Source of the DNA: JAGTRI01 sp964580405
Lineage (GTDB): Archaea; Thermoproteota; Bathyarchaeia; Bathyarchaeales; DTEX01
Assembly: GCA_964580405.1 (NCBI GenBank)
Contig: CAZOKM010000017.1
Coordinates: 1-23,586, forward strand
Length of the DNA: 23,586 nucleotides
Direction: 5' to 3'
Part shown: positions 23,056 to 23,586 of the stretch, in pieces
How the letters are laid out: the number at the start of each line of letters is the position of its first letter
Position numbering within the stretch: the stretch's first letter is position 1
Translations under genes and position numbers: made by a program
The notes under the pieces: model-generated
Seen by the model: only the letters and a program-made list of their open reading frames with translations
The model's database searches: none
Told to the model about the DNA's origin: nothing

Positions 23056-23586
23056 CTATGCCTCCATGAACTCCTCCAGCAGGTACTGACTCCTCGGCTC
23101 GTCGAAGAGCAGCTCGGCGGAAACTGCGGCCTTGGACGGGTGCCTCTCCAGCGTCAGCCTCACGCGGGGGGTGTCCTCCTCGACCCTGGCTGCGACGTCG
23201 GCCCTTCCCAGGAGGTATTGCTCGAGCAGCCGCTTCCTCCAGTTCGCGGACTGGAACGAGGTTGCCACCAAGAGCAGGTTTCTCTCCTTGGCTAGGGTCC
23301 AGAGGAAGCGGGCGACGCGGTTGAACGTCCTCTTCGCCTCGAGCAGGCCGATGTCTGAGTCGCAGTACAGGGCGGCGGCGTCCGACACCACGACGAGCTT
23401 CGGCTTCACACGGCTGAGGGCCTCGGGGAGCTTCTCCGTGACGAGGGCGGTTAGCTGGTAGTTCGTGAAGGCACTGGAGACCCAGACGTTCCTGAGGGCT
23501 TCGTCGGGGTCCAGCCCCAGCAGCCGCGCGTTTTCGGCGACGAGGTACGGGTCGAAGCGGTTGCCGCCGTCTACGAAAACCACGGG
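23056..23586 (-). CDS. RadA/RecA-like ATPase, N-terminus outside window
   Basis: The visible 176 residues are the C-terminal part of a RecA-superfamily ATPase domain; the frame continues past the right edge, so the Walker A loop is not visible. VVFVDGGNRFDPY resembles the strand after the P-loop region in RadA paralogs. KLVVVSD is the Walker B strand with its terminal Asp. FNRVARFLWTLAKERNLLLVATSF matches the helix-strand pair that follows in RadA (where it ends VTNQV). The usual Gln of that strand is replaced by Ser-Phe, a departure from RadA recombinases. The C-terminus lacks extra domains. It heads a minus-strand cluster with the small helical gene and PolB, suggesting a joint role in DNA damage tolerance. 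Confidence 0.75.
   Translation of the reverse strand, partial: PVVFVDGGNRFDPYLVAENARLLGLDPDEALRNVWVSSAFTNYQLTALVTEKLPEALSRVKPKLVVVSDAAALYCDSDIGLLEAKRTFNRVARFLWTLAKERNLLLVATSFQSANWRKRLLEQYLLGRADVAARVEEDTPRVRLTLERHPSKAAVSAELLFDEPRSQYLLEEFMEA

Noticed and set aside
1..23586. CRISPR arrays, insertion sequences, integrase sites, rRNA or tRNA
   Set aside because: No regularly spaced repeats, transposase-like products, terminal inverted repeats, or RNA gene signatures were found on reading either strand.

Overview
The window looks like a stretch of an archaeal chromosome, probably from an uncultivated TACK-type lineage (Bathyarchaeia-like is my guess; no rRNA is present to settle it). The archaeal signs are an RNA polymerase subunit K gene, a family B DNA polymerase next to a RadA-like ATPase, a Mut7-C RNase protein, AT-rich TATA-like boxes 25-60 nt upstream of starts, and GGTGA-type ribosome binding sites. 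I see no mobile element, CRISPR array, rRNA or tRNA. TTG and GTG starts are common.

Region 1 (1-6821, all minus strand) is a carbohydrate block. Two membrane-anchored clan GH-A glycoside hydrolases (4572-6821 and 2132-4549) are followed by one continuous reading frame (1-2036) that fuses glucose-6-phosphate dehydrogenase to 6-phosphogluconate dehydrogenase and runs off the left edge. The layout suggests surface glycan breakdown feeding an oxidative pentose phosphate route, which is unusual in archaea.

Region 2 (6924-8924) has a flavodoxin-like protein and a cytidylate-kinase-like P-loop kinase on the plus strand, then a MarC membrane protein convergent to them across a 326-nt AT-rich gap with repeats.

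Region 3 (9057-12491, minus) holds two tandem paralogous surface proteins with a signal peptide, a beta-rich ectodomain and an almost identical C-terminal anchor. Both have the same 17-bp TATA-containing box about 50 nt upstream of the start.

Region 4 (12626-15718) has an alpha/beta hydrolase, a YdeI-family pseudogene with both a frameshift and an amber stop, a 58-codon small ORF, rpoK without any canonical start codon, and an unrecognised 231-aa protein.

Region 5 (15738-20441) has Mut7-C RNase overlapping pyrC, a CBS-pair protein with a zinc ribbon, a membrane-anchored transglutaminase-like protein, and a sugar-phosphate isomerase/epimerase-like TIM barrel.

Region 6 (20496-23586, minus) is a three-gene cluster: a RadA-like ATPase (cut by the right edge), a small helical protein, and a PolB-type DNA polymerase with ruined exonuclease motifs and altered polymerase motifs B and C. 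It resembles a PolB2-centred DNA damage/translesion module, analogous in logic to the bacterial ImuA-ImuB mutasome. This cluster and the Zwf-Gnd fusion are the strongest leads.
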